Assembly: GCA_023375675.1 (NCBI GenBank)
Contig: JALQBC010000068.1
Location: forward strand, 62,001 to 126,000
Direction of reading: 5' to 3'
Origin: Cytospora piceicola
Lineage: Eukaryota; Ascomycota; Sordariomycetes; Diaporthales; Cytosporaceae
Length of the DNA stretch: 64,000 nucleotides
The translations under genes were made by a program, and so were the position numbers. Below, piece after piece: positions 33,352 through 46,377 of the stretch (position 1 is the stretch's first letter; each line of letters starts with the position of its first letter). Below the pieces are notes generated by a model. It saw only the letters and a program-made list of their open reading frames with translations. It made no database searches and was not told the origin of the DNA.

Positions 33352-33548
33352 TGTTAGTAAGGCTTAAGGTAATATAAATATAATCGATCGTAGACTTTAT
33401 TAGCTTATAGTTATATGTGTTCTTTAAGTATAAAGCTATTTATAGGCCTGGTATAGAAACCTATCTATAGGCTAGGCGGCTTAACAGTTCTGCCGCCCTG
33501 CTAAGGCGGTAAGCTTAACCGTCTGCTTATTTAAGCAGCAGTTTTACA
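33352..33548 (-). repeat. LTR of the copia element (5' LTR in coding direction)
   Basis: Starts TGTTAGTAAGGC and ends CAGTTTTACA, followed by the GTTAA target duplication. Differences from the left LTR are nearly all transitions. A primer-binding site should lie just left of 33352, but I could not identify it securely because of decay. Confidence 0.93.
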
Positions 33549-33553
33549 GTTAA

Positions 33554-34940
33554 ATCTTTTTATTAAATTTATTCTTTTTAATTTTAATACTTAATTACTA
33601 TTTAAATAATTACTTTTTAATTATATATATTAAAATAAAATAGTTAATTAAAAGTTTTTATTACTTTATAATCTTTTTTATTTTATTTAAATTTTAATTT
33701 ATTATATTAAATAAGAAAGACTTTTAAAAGCTATTTAAAAGTTTATTTAGCTTTACTATTAAAGCCTGTTAATTTCTTTATATTATAAACTTTCTTTTTA
33801 TTTAAACTATTTTTTAAAAATATATTTTTAATATTAATTTATTTTATATTAAAGTTATATTTTACTATAAATACTACTATTATTTTAAACGTTTTTATTA
33901 TTAAAGTAATATTATAAGTAACGTTTTTATTATTTATTATTATATTACTTTATATTATAATTTTTACTTTATATTTACTTAAAAGCTTAGTTTTATAAAA
34001 GTTATATATAAATATATACTTTAATAATAAAAGTATTATATACTTTTAATATAGCTTATTTTTATATATTATTAAGCTTTTTACTTTAATAAATCTTTTA
34101 GCTTTATTTAATATATTTTTATAAACTTATCTTTAAAAAATGTTTTTTAATATTATATTATATTTAAAAATACTTTATTAAATTATCTTTTTATATATAT
34201 AGTATTTTAAGTTTATAGCTATTAAATATTAACTATATAATTCTTAATATAACTTTTTAAATAATACTTTTCTTATTTTACTTATTAAGTTTTTTTATAA
34301 CTAATAAAATTAAAGCTAAATTTAATTACTTTATTAGCTTTATCTTTTAAACGCTAATATAAATAGGTTTATTCTTATATATCTTTTTTTATATATACTT
34401 TTTATATTTATTTTATTTTATTAAGCTTAAGGTTTTATTCTTTTTATTTAACTATATTATTACTTTATAATTAAATAATTAACCTTTTATTTTAATATTC
34501 TTTTAAGTTTATAAAATTATTTTATTTACCTTAAAAAATACTTATACTTTTAAGTTTAAAGCTTATTATATTAAATAGTTTCTTATTATAAGTATATTTA
34601 ATAAAATACTATAAGTTAAACTATACTTATACTTATTATATTAAAGTCTATTTTAATATTTTAATATACTTTAAGATTACCTGTAAATTATTATTATAAT
34701 AATAATGTTTATACTTTTTATTTTAATTTTAAAAAGACTTTTATTATATTATTTATATTACTTTATATTTACTAACCTTTAAAAGAAACCTTTTTATTAT
34801 TATTAATATTATTTTTATAAATTAAGTTTAAAAGCTTAATTAAATCTTAAAAATAACTAGCTTAGCTTTCTTTTTTATAGTTTATATATATTATATAGCG
34901 TTTACTATCTATTTAATTTATATAATACCTTTTATTAAAA
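33554..34940. other. AT-rich decayed DNA
   Basis: No readable frame or repeat boundary. Composition matches 25336-26711, and the two were contiguous before the copia insertion. Confidence 0.5.
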
Positions 34941-35790
34941 AGGTTAATGTTTATTTTATAAGGCAAGTAAGTATATAGAAAAATTATTACCTTTAAGATT
35001 TATACTACCTGTTTTTAATTTTTATTAGCTTTAAATTACAATTATACTAATTCGCTATAGTACCTGTTTAAAGGATCTAATTAGCTGTTAAAAGCAGTAA
35101 TTCTAGTCGTTCTGTAACTAAATACACTAGTAATTATAAGGCCTTTAATGCCTGCTAGAAGGCTTACAGTCACTTTAAGGCTTACGATAAGACCGATTAA
35201 GATAAGGCCTACGATAAGGCCCTTTACAGCAGACCTAAGGTTTAAACTAAGATACACGCTCGAGTTTTAATCCGATTAAGTAGAGATTACTGAAATCTAA
35301 AACTTTAAAAAAAGGACTATTAAACGGTATATTTAATGAAATCGTAGTGTTTAAAGTAAGTTTAATATTAAAGGTAATAGTCTTAGTTCTTTAAGTTTTT
35401 AAAATTCTTAACTTAAACCTTAGCTATTCTTTCTTTTCCTTTCTATTAAAGGTTTATATAAGCCTTTAAATTTAAATTAAGTAAATATATAGGTAAGTAA
35501 GTAAGTTAATAAGTTAGTAAGTAAATAGGTAAGTAAATAAGTAAAAAAGTAAGTAAGTAAGTTAACTAGTAAATACTTTACTAGTAAGTAGCTAAGTTAA
35601 AAGTAAGTAAGTAAGTAACTAAATATATAAATAAATATATTAGATTATAAGTTAGTTAGTTAAGTAATTATTTCGCCGCTTAAAGCTGTGAAAGATATAA
35701 TAAAAGAACGTTTAAAAGGCTTAAATCTATTGTATTTAAAGTAGCTTAAGTAGTATATCTAGTTATTAAGTCTTTAATACTTTTTAACAG
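34941..35790. repeat. Long direct repeat A, copy 2
   Basis: Same orientation as copy 1 (23866-25335). It retains more G and C in its middle (for example CTTACGATAAGACCGATTAA near 35181) and a shorter TAAG/TTAG array (about 35475-35670). If A1 and A2 were the two ends of one element, about 2.8 kb of internal sequence would remain once the copia insertion is subtracted, but they differ in length and no element-specific coding was found between them. Confidence 0.65.
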
Positions 35791-35942
35791 AAGGCCTTTT
35801 TAAAAGGCAGTCTTACCGCCGTTCCTTAATATAATATAGTTATTGCTATTTATTAAGTTAAATATATTAAGTTTTATTTTAATAAATACTTATATCTTAT
35901 ATATTTATAATTAAATTAAATAATATATATATATATTAATAA

Positions 35943-36117
35943 AAGAATAAAGATTTATATTACTACTTTATACTATATATTAAGTAAAGGCTCTTTTTAT
36001 TATAAATTAATCTAATTAGCTAGTAATTTTACTACTTTAAATTAATCTGTTTAATTTAATTAAGTTAAATAGTTGCTTTAATTAGTTACTATTATAATAA
36101 TATAAATCTTTATTCTT
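35943..36117. mobile_element. MITE family 1, short copy
   Basis: Begins AAGAATAAAGATTTATA and ends AAATCTTTATTCTT, an inverted terminal match. The flanks ATTAATAA (35935-35942) and TTTAATAA (36118-36125) agree at 7 of 8 positions. It keeps the family word GATTA-like AATTAATCTAATTAGCTAG. At 175 bp it is a deletion derivative. Confidence 0.7.
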
Positions 36118-36125
36118 TTTAATAA

Positions 36126-36887
36126 AGTTAGTTAAAAAAATAATATATTTAATATAATTAATAATAAGTTAATAATAAATTTAATAAATTTTAAAGATCT
36201 TTTAACTTTATTATATTAATAAGTTTTAATATTATCTTAACTATTATAATTTTAAAATTTTATAGTTTTAGTTTTTTTATAATTATATATTTAAAACGCT
36301 ATATATCTTCTTATAAAAAACATTTATTCTTAAGTTTAATAATAGTAATATATTTTAAAATACTTAAGTATTTAATTTATATATTCTTTTTATTTCTTTT
36401 TATTATTAAAGTAAATTAATATAAGTTTAAGCTATATAATTATAATATTTAACTATTTATATAATTTATAGTTAATTATAACTTAAATAATAATAAGTAT
36501 ATTAAAAAGTTTAAATAGTATTATAATATATTTTAGTATAGCTTATATTTTAACTATATCTATTTTAAAAATAAGGTTATTTTCTTTATTATATTAATTT
36601 CTTATTATTTTATTAAATATAGTAAATAACCGTTAAAATACTATTAATGCTTTTTTAAATTATAATTATATATATTATTAATATATATATATTATTAGTA
36701 ATAGTAATAACTTATATTAAACAGTTAAATTTAATTAATAATAAGTTTACTTTAAATTTATTACATTTAATAAATAGTTTTAAAAAGATTTATTTCTTAA
36801 CTATATAGCATTATTTAATTAGTTAAAGGCTTTTAAAAAGGCTTTTATATTAAACTGTTATAAGTTATATAAAAGAAAGTTAAAACT
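36126..36887. other. AT-rich decayed DNA
   Basis: Left flank of the gypsy element; nothing recognisable. Confidence 0.5.
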
Positions 36888-37148
36888 TAATATTATAGCG
36901 TAGCGTAGCTATACGTACTATCTGACTTTAACCTTAAGGCTAGCTAGTAACACCTAGCAGACAGCCTTACCTATACTTTAAACTTTCTTTAAAAAGCTAA
37001 CCTTACGTTTCTTTTTCTATTTCTCTTTCTTCTTCTTTATAGCGACGATTCGATTAAAATTTATAATATACCTAATTTAAAAGCTTAGCCTTTTATATAT
37101 CTCGTGCTATAATATAATTTTAATCGACTTAATCGTTTATTACGATTA
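36888..37148 (+). repeat. 5' LTR of the gypsy element
   Basis: Begins TAATATTATAGCGTAGCG, probably TG-initial before RIP. It shares TAGCTAGTAACAC, TTTCTCTTTCTTCTTCTTTA and TATATCTCGTGCTATAATAT with the right LTR. Ends near CGTTTATTACGATTA. Confidence 0.88.
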
Positions 37149-37899
37149 ATCTTTATATTATAATTTAAGTTTAGTTATTACTAATTAACTAAAAAGGAAC
37201 CTTACGACCGCTTAAGTAACCGCGCCGATAACCGACCTTTACCTGAATAAAGCTAGAAAGAGAATAACTAAGTGTTATATAAATAACCGAATATAGCTAA
37301 AACTCTTAAAAAACACGTTTCCGAACAGCACGCCGAGGCCTATAAATAAGTCCGATTTAATATTACCGACTTAAATATTACTTTACTTAAAAAAGATAAG
37401 GTTATAAATACGCCCCTTTATTAAAGATCCTTTAACGTAACGAAATAAATAGTCCTTTTAACTACCTTTATTAAAAAGATAGTAACCTTATAGAATAAAA
37501 ACGGTTAAAAAAGGAGATAGTCGTTACCGTTAACTTTACTTATAATAATTTTGTTAAAAGTATTAAAAAGTAAGATTGTTTTATAAAATACTTTTATTTA
37601 AATAATAAGGTTAGTTTAAACGATAATTTAGTAAAAAAAGTTACTTTTACTATTAAAATCTATAGTAATAATTTAAATAAAGCTACTTTTTATTTTATCC
37701 TTTTAACCGCTATTAGTAAAACTTAATAGCTTAACTTTAAAAAAAGTATAAACTTTACTACCTTTTAAAAGAAGTTTATAAAAAAACCCGATACTTTATA
37801 CTAAAAGTTTAAGTTTTACACTATTACTTTAATAATATCCCGTTTATAAGTATATAAGATTTATTAGATTACTTATAAACTAAACGGTAATTAAGTTAT

Positions 37900-40800
37900 A
37901 TTTTACTAATAAGTCTACTTTCTTAAACGATAGTTGATTATAATAAAAATAATTATAAAAAAGACGATTATAATAAAGATAACCTTAATAACGGTAATAA
38001 GAGCTTTTATAAAAGCTTACTTTTTTATATTGTTTAGTAAAAGGGTAAGATTATAAACCTTTAAAAAGAAATGGATAAGTTAACTTAAAAGCTAAAGAAG
38101 GCTAATAATTCGATCGTTTTCTTATACTTATAGTAATATAAGTATTCTTATTTTATAGATTTTATAGCTAATAGTATATACGTCGAGCGCTTTATAAAGG
38201 TAGACAGACTTAATATTTTTTATAATAACTTTATTAAGAATAAAATAAATTTTAAGTTTTAGTTCGATATTATATAAAGAAAGTTAACTATAAATACTAA
38301 CTACTATTATAATAAGAACGATAAAATAACTGTAATTAAAACAAAGCTTAATAATAATACTATTAAAGATTTAATACTTTATATTTATATTTTAAATCTA
38401 AACTATATTAAAACTATTAATAAGCTAATAATATACTTTTAAAATAAGTACTTTAATTATAATAAGGCCGATAAGGCTAAGGATAAGTTTAGTATTTTCG
38501 TTATAAAAGCTAAAAATATCTTCTTTAAGTTTAAAAATAAGTTTATCAGACTTATAAAAGAGAATAGTAAGCTTTACATTAAGTAAAAGAACTTTTTAAA
38601 AAAGAAGATTATTAACTGTTTAAGTAACGTTTTAGTTATTTAGTTTTTAAACCTAATTATTAGTTTTAATAAGATCTGTTAGCTTTATTAGTAAGTTAAT
38701 CTTAATTTTAAGATATAAGCTAAATATAAGGTCGTTATAACTATTAAAAAGACTAATACTGTATTTAGCAGTAATGGCAGTAGTAATAATAAAAGAGGTA
38801 AAACTCGATAGACTAACAGATTTAGATAATCTGCTTCCGGATTTTAAAATAACAGAACGGCTATTAATAACTGTAACTAAAAGCTTTATAAACGTTAATA
38901 TATAAAAAGTAAACTTACCGAGTTAAAAGTTATTAAGCTTACTACGAAGAAACGCTACTTTAATTATTGTAAGGTAAGTTATTACGTTCGGAACTATCTT
39001 ACTCCCTTTTTAAGTAATAGTAAAAGAAAGAAAAACAACTACGTTTATTTAGTTAAAATCGTTACTTATATAGAATACGATTTATTTATTCTTACCTTTA
39101 TAAAGGATAAGTTAAATAAAAACTCGGAACATAAGTAGCTTTAAGAAATTCCGACTCTCGCTTAAAGCTTATAGAATTAATAAAAACTTTAGAAATTAAT
39201 AAAGTAATAAAATTAAAATAAGCGATAATCCTTTTTAACTTTTTATAATAGTTTTTAAAAAAAGACTTATTTTTCGTTTTTAATATTTTAGCTTATAATA
39301 AATTATCTATAATTATAACTAACTGTTTTATTAATATAAAAGTAAAAGGCTATATATTTATTAGCTTACTATTTATATAACGTATATTAAAAAAACTAAA
39401 ACTTAAGAAAGTAATAGGCTTTTACCTTTAATTCGTTAAAAGATATAACGGTAAGCTGTTATCTACTTAATTAATAAATATAATATTACGTTTATAGCTC
39501 GAAATTTAAAGATATATATTTTTAGCTATATTCCTTATATTAAATATAAAATATAATATAATACTAAGATATAAATAGTTAAAATACTATAACGTATTAT
39601 TAGACGTATATAGGCGTTATTTCTTTTTCTTGTTAAATAAAAAGACTTCGGCTAATAAACTTATATAAATAAGCTGCTTTAAGCTTAAAATAGATTTATA
39701 AATAAAGGATAAAAAAAGACGTATAAAAAGAAAAGTCTAACGTTAAATTAATAAGTTATAAATAAAGATAAATTAGTTATATAAATAGACTATCTTTACT
39801 TCTAATATTATTACTTTAAACTTTACGTATAGTTATTAAGTAAAACTATCGTTATATATATCTCGCCTTACTCTATTTATTAGTGTTTTAAAGACAGAAC
39901 AGATAGAGCAATAACTTAAAGAATAAGACGATATATTTAAAAGGATAAATAATACTTCGTCTTTAACCTTTACTTTATTACCTTTACCGAGTTTTTTAAA
40001 AGTAAAGCGTAACGTATAGAAACTATATATTCTTAAGCGAGATAGTATTAGCTAGTATAAAGATAGACTAATTAATATAGCTTTAGTTATTATAACGCTG
40101 TTCTTTAGTATTATTAAGTAAACTTATATCGGTATAACTAATCTTTATAAAATCGATTGTATTATTATAGACTTAAAATCTAAAGATATACTTAATAATA
40201 ATAGAAAGTATAGATAAATAGCTTAATAAGTTATCCTTTCCGAATATTATAATCTTTTAAATATATAAAGTAAAGCTTAATTAAATAAACTTACTAATTA
40301 TTACCTAAAAGTAAACTATTATATATATTTAAATAACAATACTTACCTAAAGAGCCTTAATTACTTACCTTTATATAAGATATCGTTAAAAGAACTCGAA
40401 GTAGCTTAGGCCTATATTGAAAACAACTTTAATAAAGAGTTTATTATTTTTAGTAGTATTTCTTAAACAGCTCCGGTATTAATAATATTAAAGCTTAAAA
40501 AAGGTTTACGTTTTAATATAAACTATCGAAAGCTTAATATACTTACGAAAAAAGATTAATATTTATTACCGTGAATTAAAAAAATAATAGCTTAGATATT
40601 TAAAGCTAAAATTTTTATAAAACTTAATATTCGTTAAGCCTTTTATAAAGTAAGACTAGTATAACCGAAAGATAAAAAGCTAATAACCTTTTATATTCGA
40701 TATAAGGTATTTAAGTATAAAGTAGTCTTTTTTAAATTAATAAATAGCCCGGCGACTTTTTAACGATTTATTAATAATACTTTATAAAAGTACTTAAATA

Positions 40801-43100
40801 TTTTCTATAGTATTTATATTAATAATATTTTAATTTACTCTAATAACTTTTAAAAAGTATTATAAGTATATTCGGAAAGTTTTAAAACGTTTTTAATAGG
40901 CCGGTTTATAAGCCGACTTAAAGAAATATAAATTTTATATCTTTTAAATAAAGTACTTCGAATTTATTATCGGTTCGGAAAGTATAGCTGTTAACTTAGA
41001 TAAGATCTTTATAATAAGAAATTTAAAGTCGTTAACAACCGTTATTAAAGTCTAGTTTTTTTTTAAGTATATATAATTTCTATAGAAAGTTTATACTTAT
41101 ATACAGCTATATTATTAAGCTTATAATAAACTTAATAAAGAAAAACGTATAATAGAAATAAAGAAATAAAGAAACTATTTCTTTTAAAAAGTTAAAATAA
41201 CGGCTTATATTTACCTTTATACTAACTTACTTCGACTATAATAAGCTTATACGTATAAAAACCGATATATTTAATAGTATAATAGTTAAAGTTTTATTAT
41301 AATTCTATTTTAATTAAAAATAGTATTTTATAAGATTCTTTTTAAAAAGTATAAAAAGCGTTAAACTTAATTATCTAATCTATAATAAAAAGTTAATAGC
41401 TATAGTTAAATCTTTACGCTTTTAAAACCTAAAGTTAATAAGTTTTTAACGTAATAAGTTCGATATTATTATTAACTACCGAATATTAAAGTACTTTAAA
41501 ACTAAACGTTTATTTAATATAAAATAAGTTAATTAAATAAAAGAAATAGTATACTTTAAGTTCTATATTACTTATCGACTTAAAAAAAAGAAAATATAGT
41601 TATAAATATACTTTTCTATTAATACGTTAATATAAGACTTTTTAAGTAATAATAGAAAGACTAACGAACTATAGCTATTTTCCGTTATAATAGAGTTATT
41701 AAAGTTTACTTTTTAAAGCCTTTAAATCCTTTTATATATATCGATATCTTTAAAAAGATAGGGTTATTTAATATTTTACTATCGGTTATATTAAACGTTT
41801 TAAATAAGATATAACCTTTATTACCTTTATTAAGTATAATATTATTTAAACGCTTATTATTTATAAATATAGAAGATTTAGCTTTTAAAGTATACCGAAA
41901 AAAGGTATAGACTTTAATTAAACCTTAAACTATATTTTAAGATAAGTATATATTATATAAAAACCGTCTAGTAGTATCTTCTATAGAATTCCTTTATACT
42001 CAAGTTATTAAAGATTTATACGCTTAAGTAATAACAGCTTATCCCGGCTATAATAAAACCCGATATTTAATAGCCTTTAAATATTAACAGCTAAAGTTAC
42101 GTAAAAACGTAAATAATTACGTTATTAATTAACTTTACCGCTTATTAAAAGACTTAAAAGATAAAATATTAAGATTATTATACCCGATTCTAATACTTAA
42201 CCGGCTGTAGTAATATATTATTATAAACTTTAAAAGCTAACTAAAGTATAAAGATTATAACTATAATAACGTTTTTATTATAATTAATAAACTGTTTAAA
42301 AAGTTTTAAAGTATATTATATATAACCTTAATAACGGTATAAGATATAGTATTAATAAAAACCTTTCTGTAAGTATAGACTTTCATTAATTATTAGCTTC
42401 GATCGAAGGCTATAATTCGTAGCCGATTTTATTAACAAGATATTATAAATCTTAAGAATTAACTAAAGACTGTTATCTTTAAGGTATTTTTAATCTACCG
42501 GATAAGTTAAGATTTATAATTAGTTTATTGATAAATCCTTACGTTTATTTATTAATTATTATTAAGATAACTAGTACTATAGCTTACTTATAGTAGATAT
42601 AGCTTACTGTATATGTTTATACGACTTATTAAATAAGATAACTCCTTTTAAGGTAATATATAGATTCTTTATACTACTATATTTTAATTAAGAATAAAAT
42701 ATACTTAATTTTAAAGGTATATTAATTCGAGAGAAACTGTTTTATTAAGATATATAACGTATAGCTAATACTTTATAGTCTTATTTCCGGAGAGCTAAAG
42801 ACGTTAATACAGCTACTTAAAAGCGAATAGTATAGTAAGCTAATAAGTACCGCTGTAAACTTAACTTCGACGTTTAAGATTACATATATATTATTAAGAA
42901 GGTATAGTCTACTAATAAATTAAATAATAAACTAGACTTTTTTATAATATAAAGTTTCTACTGTATTATAGTAAAGAAAGATTACGCTTTTAAAGTTATT
43001 ATTCTTACTAGTTAGCAGATATAACTTTTTTAATCGTTTACGTTGTAACTTTTATAATCCTTTACCGAAGCAGAACTATACTCGCTTTAATACTAAGCAG
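37900..43100 (+). pseudogene. Gypsy gag-pol remnant
   Basis: Zinc knuckle at about 38956-38997: the C-x2-C-x4-H-x4-C spacing is kept, but all four ligands read Tyr through G-to-A or C-to-T changes. RT: L-N-I-R-x-A-F-Y-K-V-R-L, then Y-K-V-V-F-F-K-L-I-N-S-P-A-T-F, then Y-I-N-N-I-L-I-Y-S at 40815-40841, where the usual two Asp are both Asn. Integrase: Y-P-G-Y-N-K-T-R-Y-L-I-A from about 42034, in the zinc-binding domain, with the core further right (to about 43100). Protease and RNase H fall in the expected gaps but are not securely read. No working enzyme can be encoded. Confidence 0.87.
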
Positions 43101-43606
43101 ATTAACAGTAAAGATAAATAAGAGGTTAATCGTATATTAATATTACGTATTTATTATAAAACCTTTTAATACTAGGTATAATAGCGTAGTTAAAATTATA
43201 ATTTAAAGTTTTATAATACCGATTACTTTAAGAATATACCTTTTAAAATACAGGAGTTTTATAAACATATACCTTAAGTAATTCGTAAAAGAAGATAATA
43301 ACCTTTACTTAAATAATAATACTCTTTTAAAGCTTAAAAGTTAAACTAAGGTATAACGATTAAGATAACGTTATAAGTAAAGAATAATTACGTTATAAAA
43401 AAGGTTTTTAATAATATAATAATACTTATAAATAGTCCTGTTATTTTTAAGTTAAAACTATAAAGATATTATAATACCTAGGTATAAAGGCCTTATAGTA
43501 TAGTAGTTTATCTTAAGGCTAACCCTCCTTTAACTAGAAAACGGTTAATTATTATAGCGCTATTAGTTTAATTAAGCCTTAGCATATTCTTTTTATAAGG
43601 GATGGT

Positions 43607-43867
43607 AATATTATAGCGTAACGTAGCTATATATGCTATTTAACCTTAACTTTAAGGTTAGCTAGTAACACTTAGTAGACAGCTTTACTTATATTTTAAA
43701 CTTTCTTTAAAGGGCTAACCTTACGTTTCCCTTTCTGTTTCTCTTTCTTCTTCTTTATAAGAACGATTCGATTGAAATTCGTAATATATATAATTTAAGA
43801 GACTAGCCTTTTATATATCTCGTGCTATAATATAATTTTAATCGACTTAATCGTTTATTACGATTAA
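43607..43867 (+). repeat. 3' LTR of the gypsy element, ending in a hairpin
   Basis: Matches the left LTR throughout. At its end ATCGACTTAATCG (43841-43853) and CGATTAAGTCGAT (43861-43873) form a perfect 13-bp inverted repeat around TTTATTA. The last six bases of the right arm lie beyond the point where the two LTRs stop matching. Confidence 0.88.
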
Positions 43868-44413
43868 GTCGATAATACATTTAGCTCTTATAACTATATT
43901 AACTATAAAAGTATAGTATTTCTTTTATATACTTTTTATTTAAAAAAAAAGTAATATAAGTATTATTTATAGGCTTAATACTTAAAAGTTAAAAGATTAT
44001 ATTATTAGTTTTTAAAATAATTAAATTAGTTTTAATAATTAAAAAACTATATATAGCTTATATAGCTATTTTAAGTGATAAAATTAAGATTTTAATTATA
44101 ATATAAAGTATTATTTTATTAACCTTACTATTATATTTCGTTTATACTTAAAATATCTTTTTTTTATATTAATATTAACTGTCTTTTAAGAATAATTAAC
44201 TTATATAAAAATATAATAGTAATAAATATAATAATAAGCTTAATAGTAAGTAACTTTATAATTAATTAAGCATAATAAGAGTTTAAATAATAGTATATAA
44301 TTATTAAATTATATTTTATAATTAGTAAAGTTAATATATATTTAATTAAAGGGTTTTTAATAAAAACACTTATAAAAGTATATATTATAATAAGTATTTC
44401 TAATAAACATTAT
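43868..44413. other. AT-rich decayed DNA
   Basis: Right flank of the gypsy element; no gene or repeat recognised. Confidence 0.5.
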
Positions 44414-44780
44414 AAGAATAAAGATTTATACTACTAGTATAAAGACTTATATTACTGCTTTATATTATATATTAAGTAAAAGAACTTATTATTATAAATT
44501 AATCTAATTACTAAGTAACTTAAATACTTTAATTAAATTACTTAAATTTAGTTGTTTTTATTAAGTTAATATAATCGCTTTAATAAGTTTAATTTACTTA
44601 CTTAAATTAACTTAAACAGTCGCTTTAATTAGTTGCTTTTACATGTTATAATATAGTTTATAAGGCAGGTAGCCTTTCTTATCTAGATAATTAGATTAAT
44701 TTATTATAATAAAGCCTTTTAATTTAAGTACTATATATTATAGCAGTGTAAATCTTTATATTAAGAGTGTAAAAATATAG
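44414..44780. mobile_element. MITE family 1, decayed copy
   Basis: Left end AAGAATAAAGATTTATAC, then CTACTAGTATAAAGACTTAT and AATTAATCTAATTACTAAG. The right half mirrors it (CTAGATAATTAGATTAAT...AGCAGTGTAAATCTTTATA). The extreme right end is degenerate, so the target duplication cannot be judged. Confidence 0.65.
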
Positions 44781-46377
44781 TTTTAATACTATAGCTAATA
44801 TAATAAACTATTTATTATAGTAATAAAGTCTTTAATAATAGCTTTTAAAGTTTAAAATATTATAATATAAAGTTTTATATATTTAATAACGTACCTGTAA
44901 TATAACTTTACTATAAGTATAAGTAATTAAGGTTATAAAAAGCAGTAAAATATAAGAATAAATAGAATTTAAATATAGTAAAAAGCTTATAAGAGTTTTT
45001 ATTAATAAGCTTATAAAAGTATGTTAGTTTTAAGCTATATATAATAGTAAGTATAAGATAAGTATAAGATTTATTTTAATAAGTTACTTTATATAAATTA
45101 AATAAATAGAAATATAATATAATACTTAATTAATAAGCCTTAAAAGAAAAAGTAAAATAAAGAAAAATAATAAGTAAATAAAAAGAGTTTAAATTAAGTA
45201 TTAGTTAGTAAGTAAGTTTTTATTATTATATATTATTTAGTAATATAGTAAATATATTTTACGTTTATTACTTAGTATTCTTTTAAAAATAATAAATATT
45301 ACTTTGTATTTTTAACGTTAATATATTTTATTAACTTAAAGTATTATTTACTAAATAACTCTTTTTTAATTAAAATTATAACACTTAAGCGTTTATTTTT
45401 TTAAGTTTTAATTATTTTATTAATAGTTTCTGTTTATTTTTAACTAAGTATTTAGCCTTTTTATTTTATTTTATACTATTTTAAACTTTAAAATTACTTT
45501 ATTAACATTTAAAATGTTTTATAGTATTTACATATAAAATTAAGTAGTATAATCGGTTTAATTTATAAAAGACTTAATAAATAACTATTTATAAGTATAT
45601 TTCTATTATAATACACTATAGCTTATAATACTTAAAAGCTTTATTATATATTACGCTTTATTATTATTTACTTTTATAGCTTTTACTATTAATAAGTTTT
45701 ATTTATTTAAGTTAAACTATAGCAGCTTTTTTTTAAAATAAGTAAACTATAAATAAAATTAAGTATATATATTAGTTTATAGTTTATATATACTTTAACA
45801 CGGTTTTATATTTCTATTTAATACTATTAAACGTATTTATAAGTTAAATTCTTAAATACTATATAATTATAATAAAGTTTTATAAATACTTAAGTTTTTA
45901 AAGTAAACTTATATTAATAATACTTCTTATTATATTATAGATTTATATTTGTTTAAGTTTAGTAATTATAAGTTATACTTATTTTTAAAAAATATATTAA
46001 GCTAATACTAAAGTGCTTATTTTTAATTAGCTAGTTTTATTAATATAGTAGCTAGTAGTATTAAACTTACTAACTTTATATTAAGGTTCTTTTAAAGGTA
46101 TTTTAAACGCTTACTTTTATTACTTTTTTTACTTAATTAAAAATAATATATAACAATATTTTACTACTTATATTTACTCTTATATAATTAAACTTAAATT
46201 ATATTCTTTTATATTTCTACCTTTATTATTATAGTTAACGGTTATTTAAAAGTATAAGCTTTTAAGCTTATTTTATTTTAACTTAAATATAGTAAAGCTA
46301 ATAGCTTTTAGTGTTTAATAAAGGTTACTTACCTTTATAATATTTAATATTTATTTTATTTAATTAAATATAGATTT
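44781..46377. other. AT-rich decayed DNA
   Basis: Near-pure A/T with scattered G and C; no frame longer than trivial and no boundary seen. Confidence 0.5.

Larger units (their letters stand above)
26717..33548 (-). mobile_element. RIP-mutated Ty1/copia LTR retrotransposon
   Basis: Two 197-bp direct repeats (26717-26913, 33352-33548) bound the element, and GTTAA lies immediately outside both (26712-26716, 33549-33553), a perfect 5-bp target duplication. Coding direction is minus. In that direction the order is a gag/protease part (about 33.3 to 30 kb, not resolved), integrase (about 29760-29460), a linker with a 12-codon tandem repeat, reverse transcriptase (about 28700-27600) and RNase H ending near 27180. 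Integrase before RT is the Ty1/copia order. Stops interrupt every domain, so it cannot be autonomous now. CpA and TpG are scarce while CpG remains common, the RIP signature. It is visibly richer in G and C than the DNA around it, so it arrived later or suffered fewer RIP rounds. Confidence 0.93.
36888..43867 (+). mobile_element. RIP-destroyed Ty3/gypsy LTR retrotransposon
   Basis: Direct repeats of about 260 bp (36888-37148, 43607-43867, ends uncertain by a few bases) enclose Gag zinc knuckle, RT, then integrase on the plus strand, the Ty3/gypsy order. A purine tract AAGGGATGG (43598-43606) precedes the right LTR, as a polypurine tract should. No matching target duplication was found (AAACT on the left; AGTCG or GTCGA on the right), so one end may have changed or the boundaries are slightly off. 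Every domain is riddled with stops and catalytic losses. Confidence 0.9.

Noticed and set aside
36888..43867. A chromodomain at the end of the gypsy polyprotein
   Set aside because: The region after integrase (about 43.1-43.55 kb) is too decayed to recognise the motif; not claimed.
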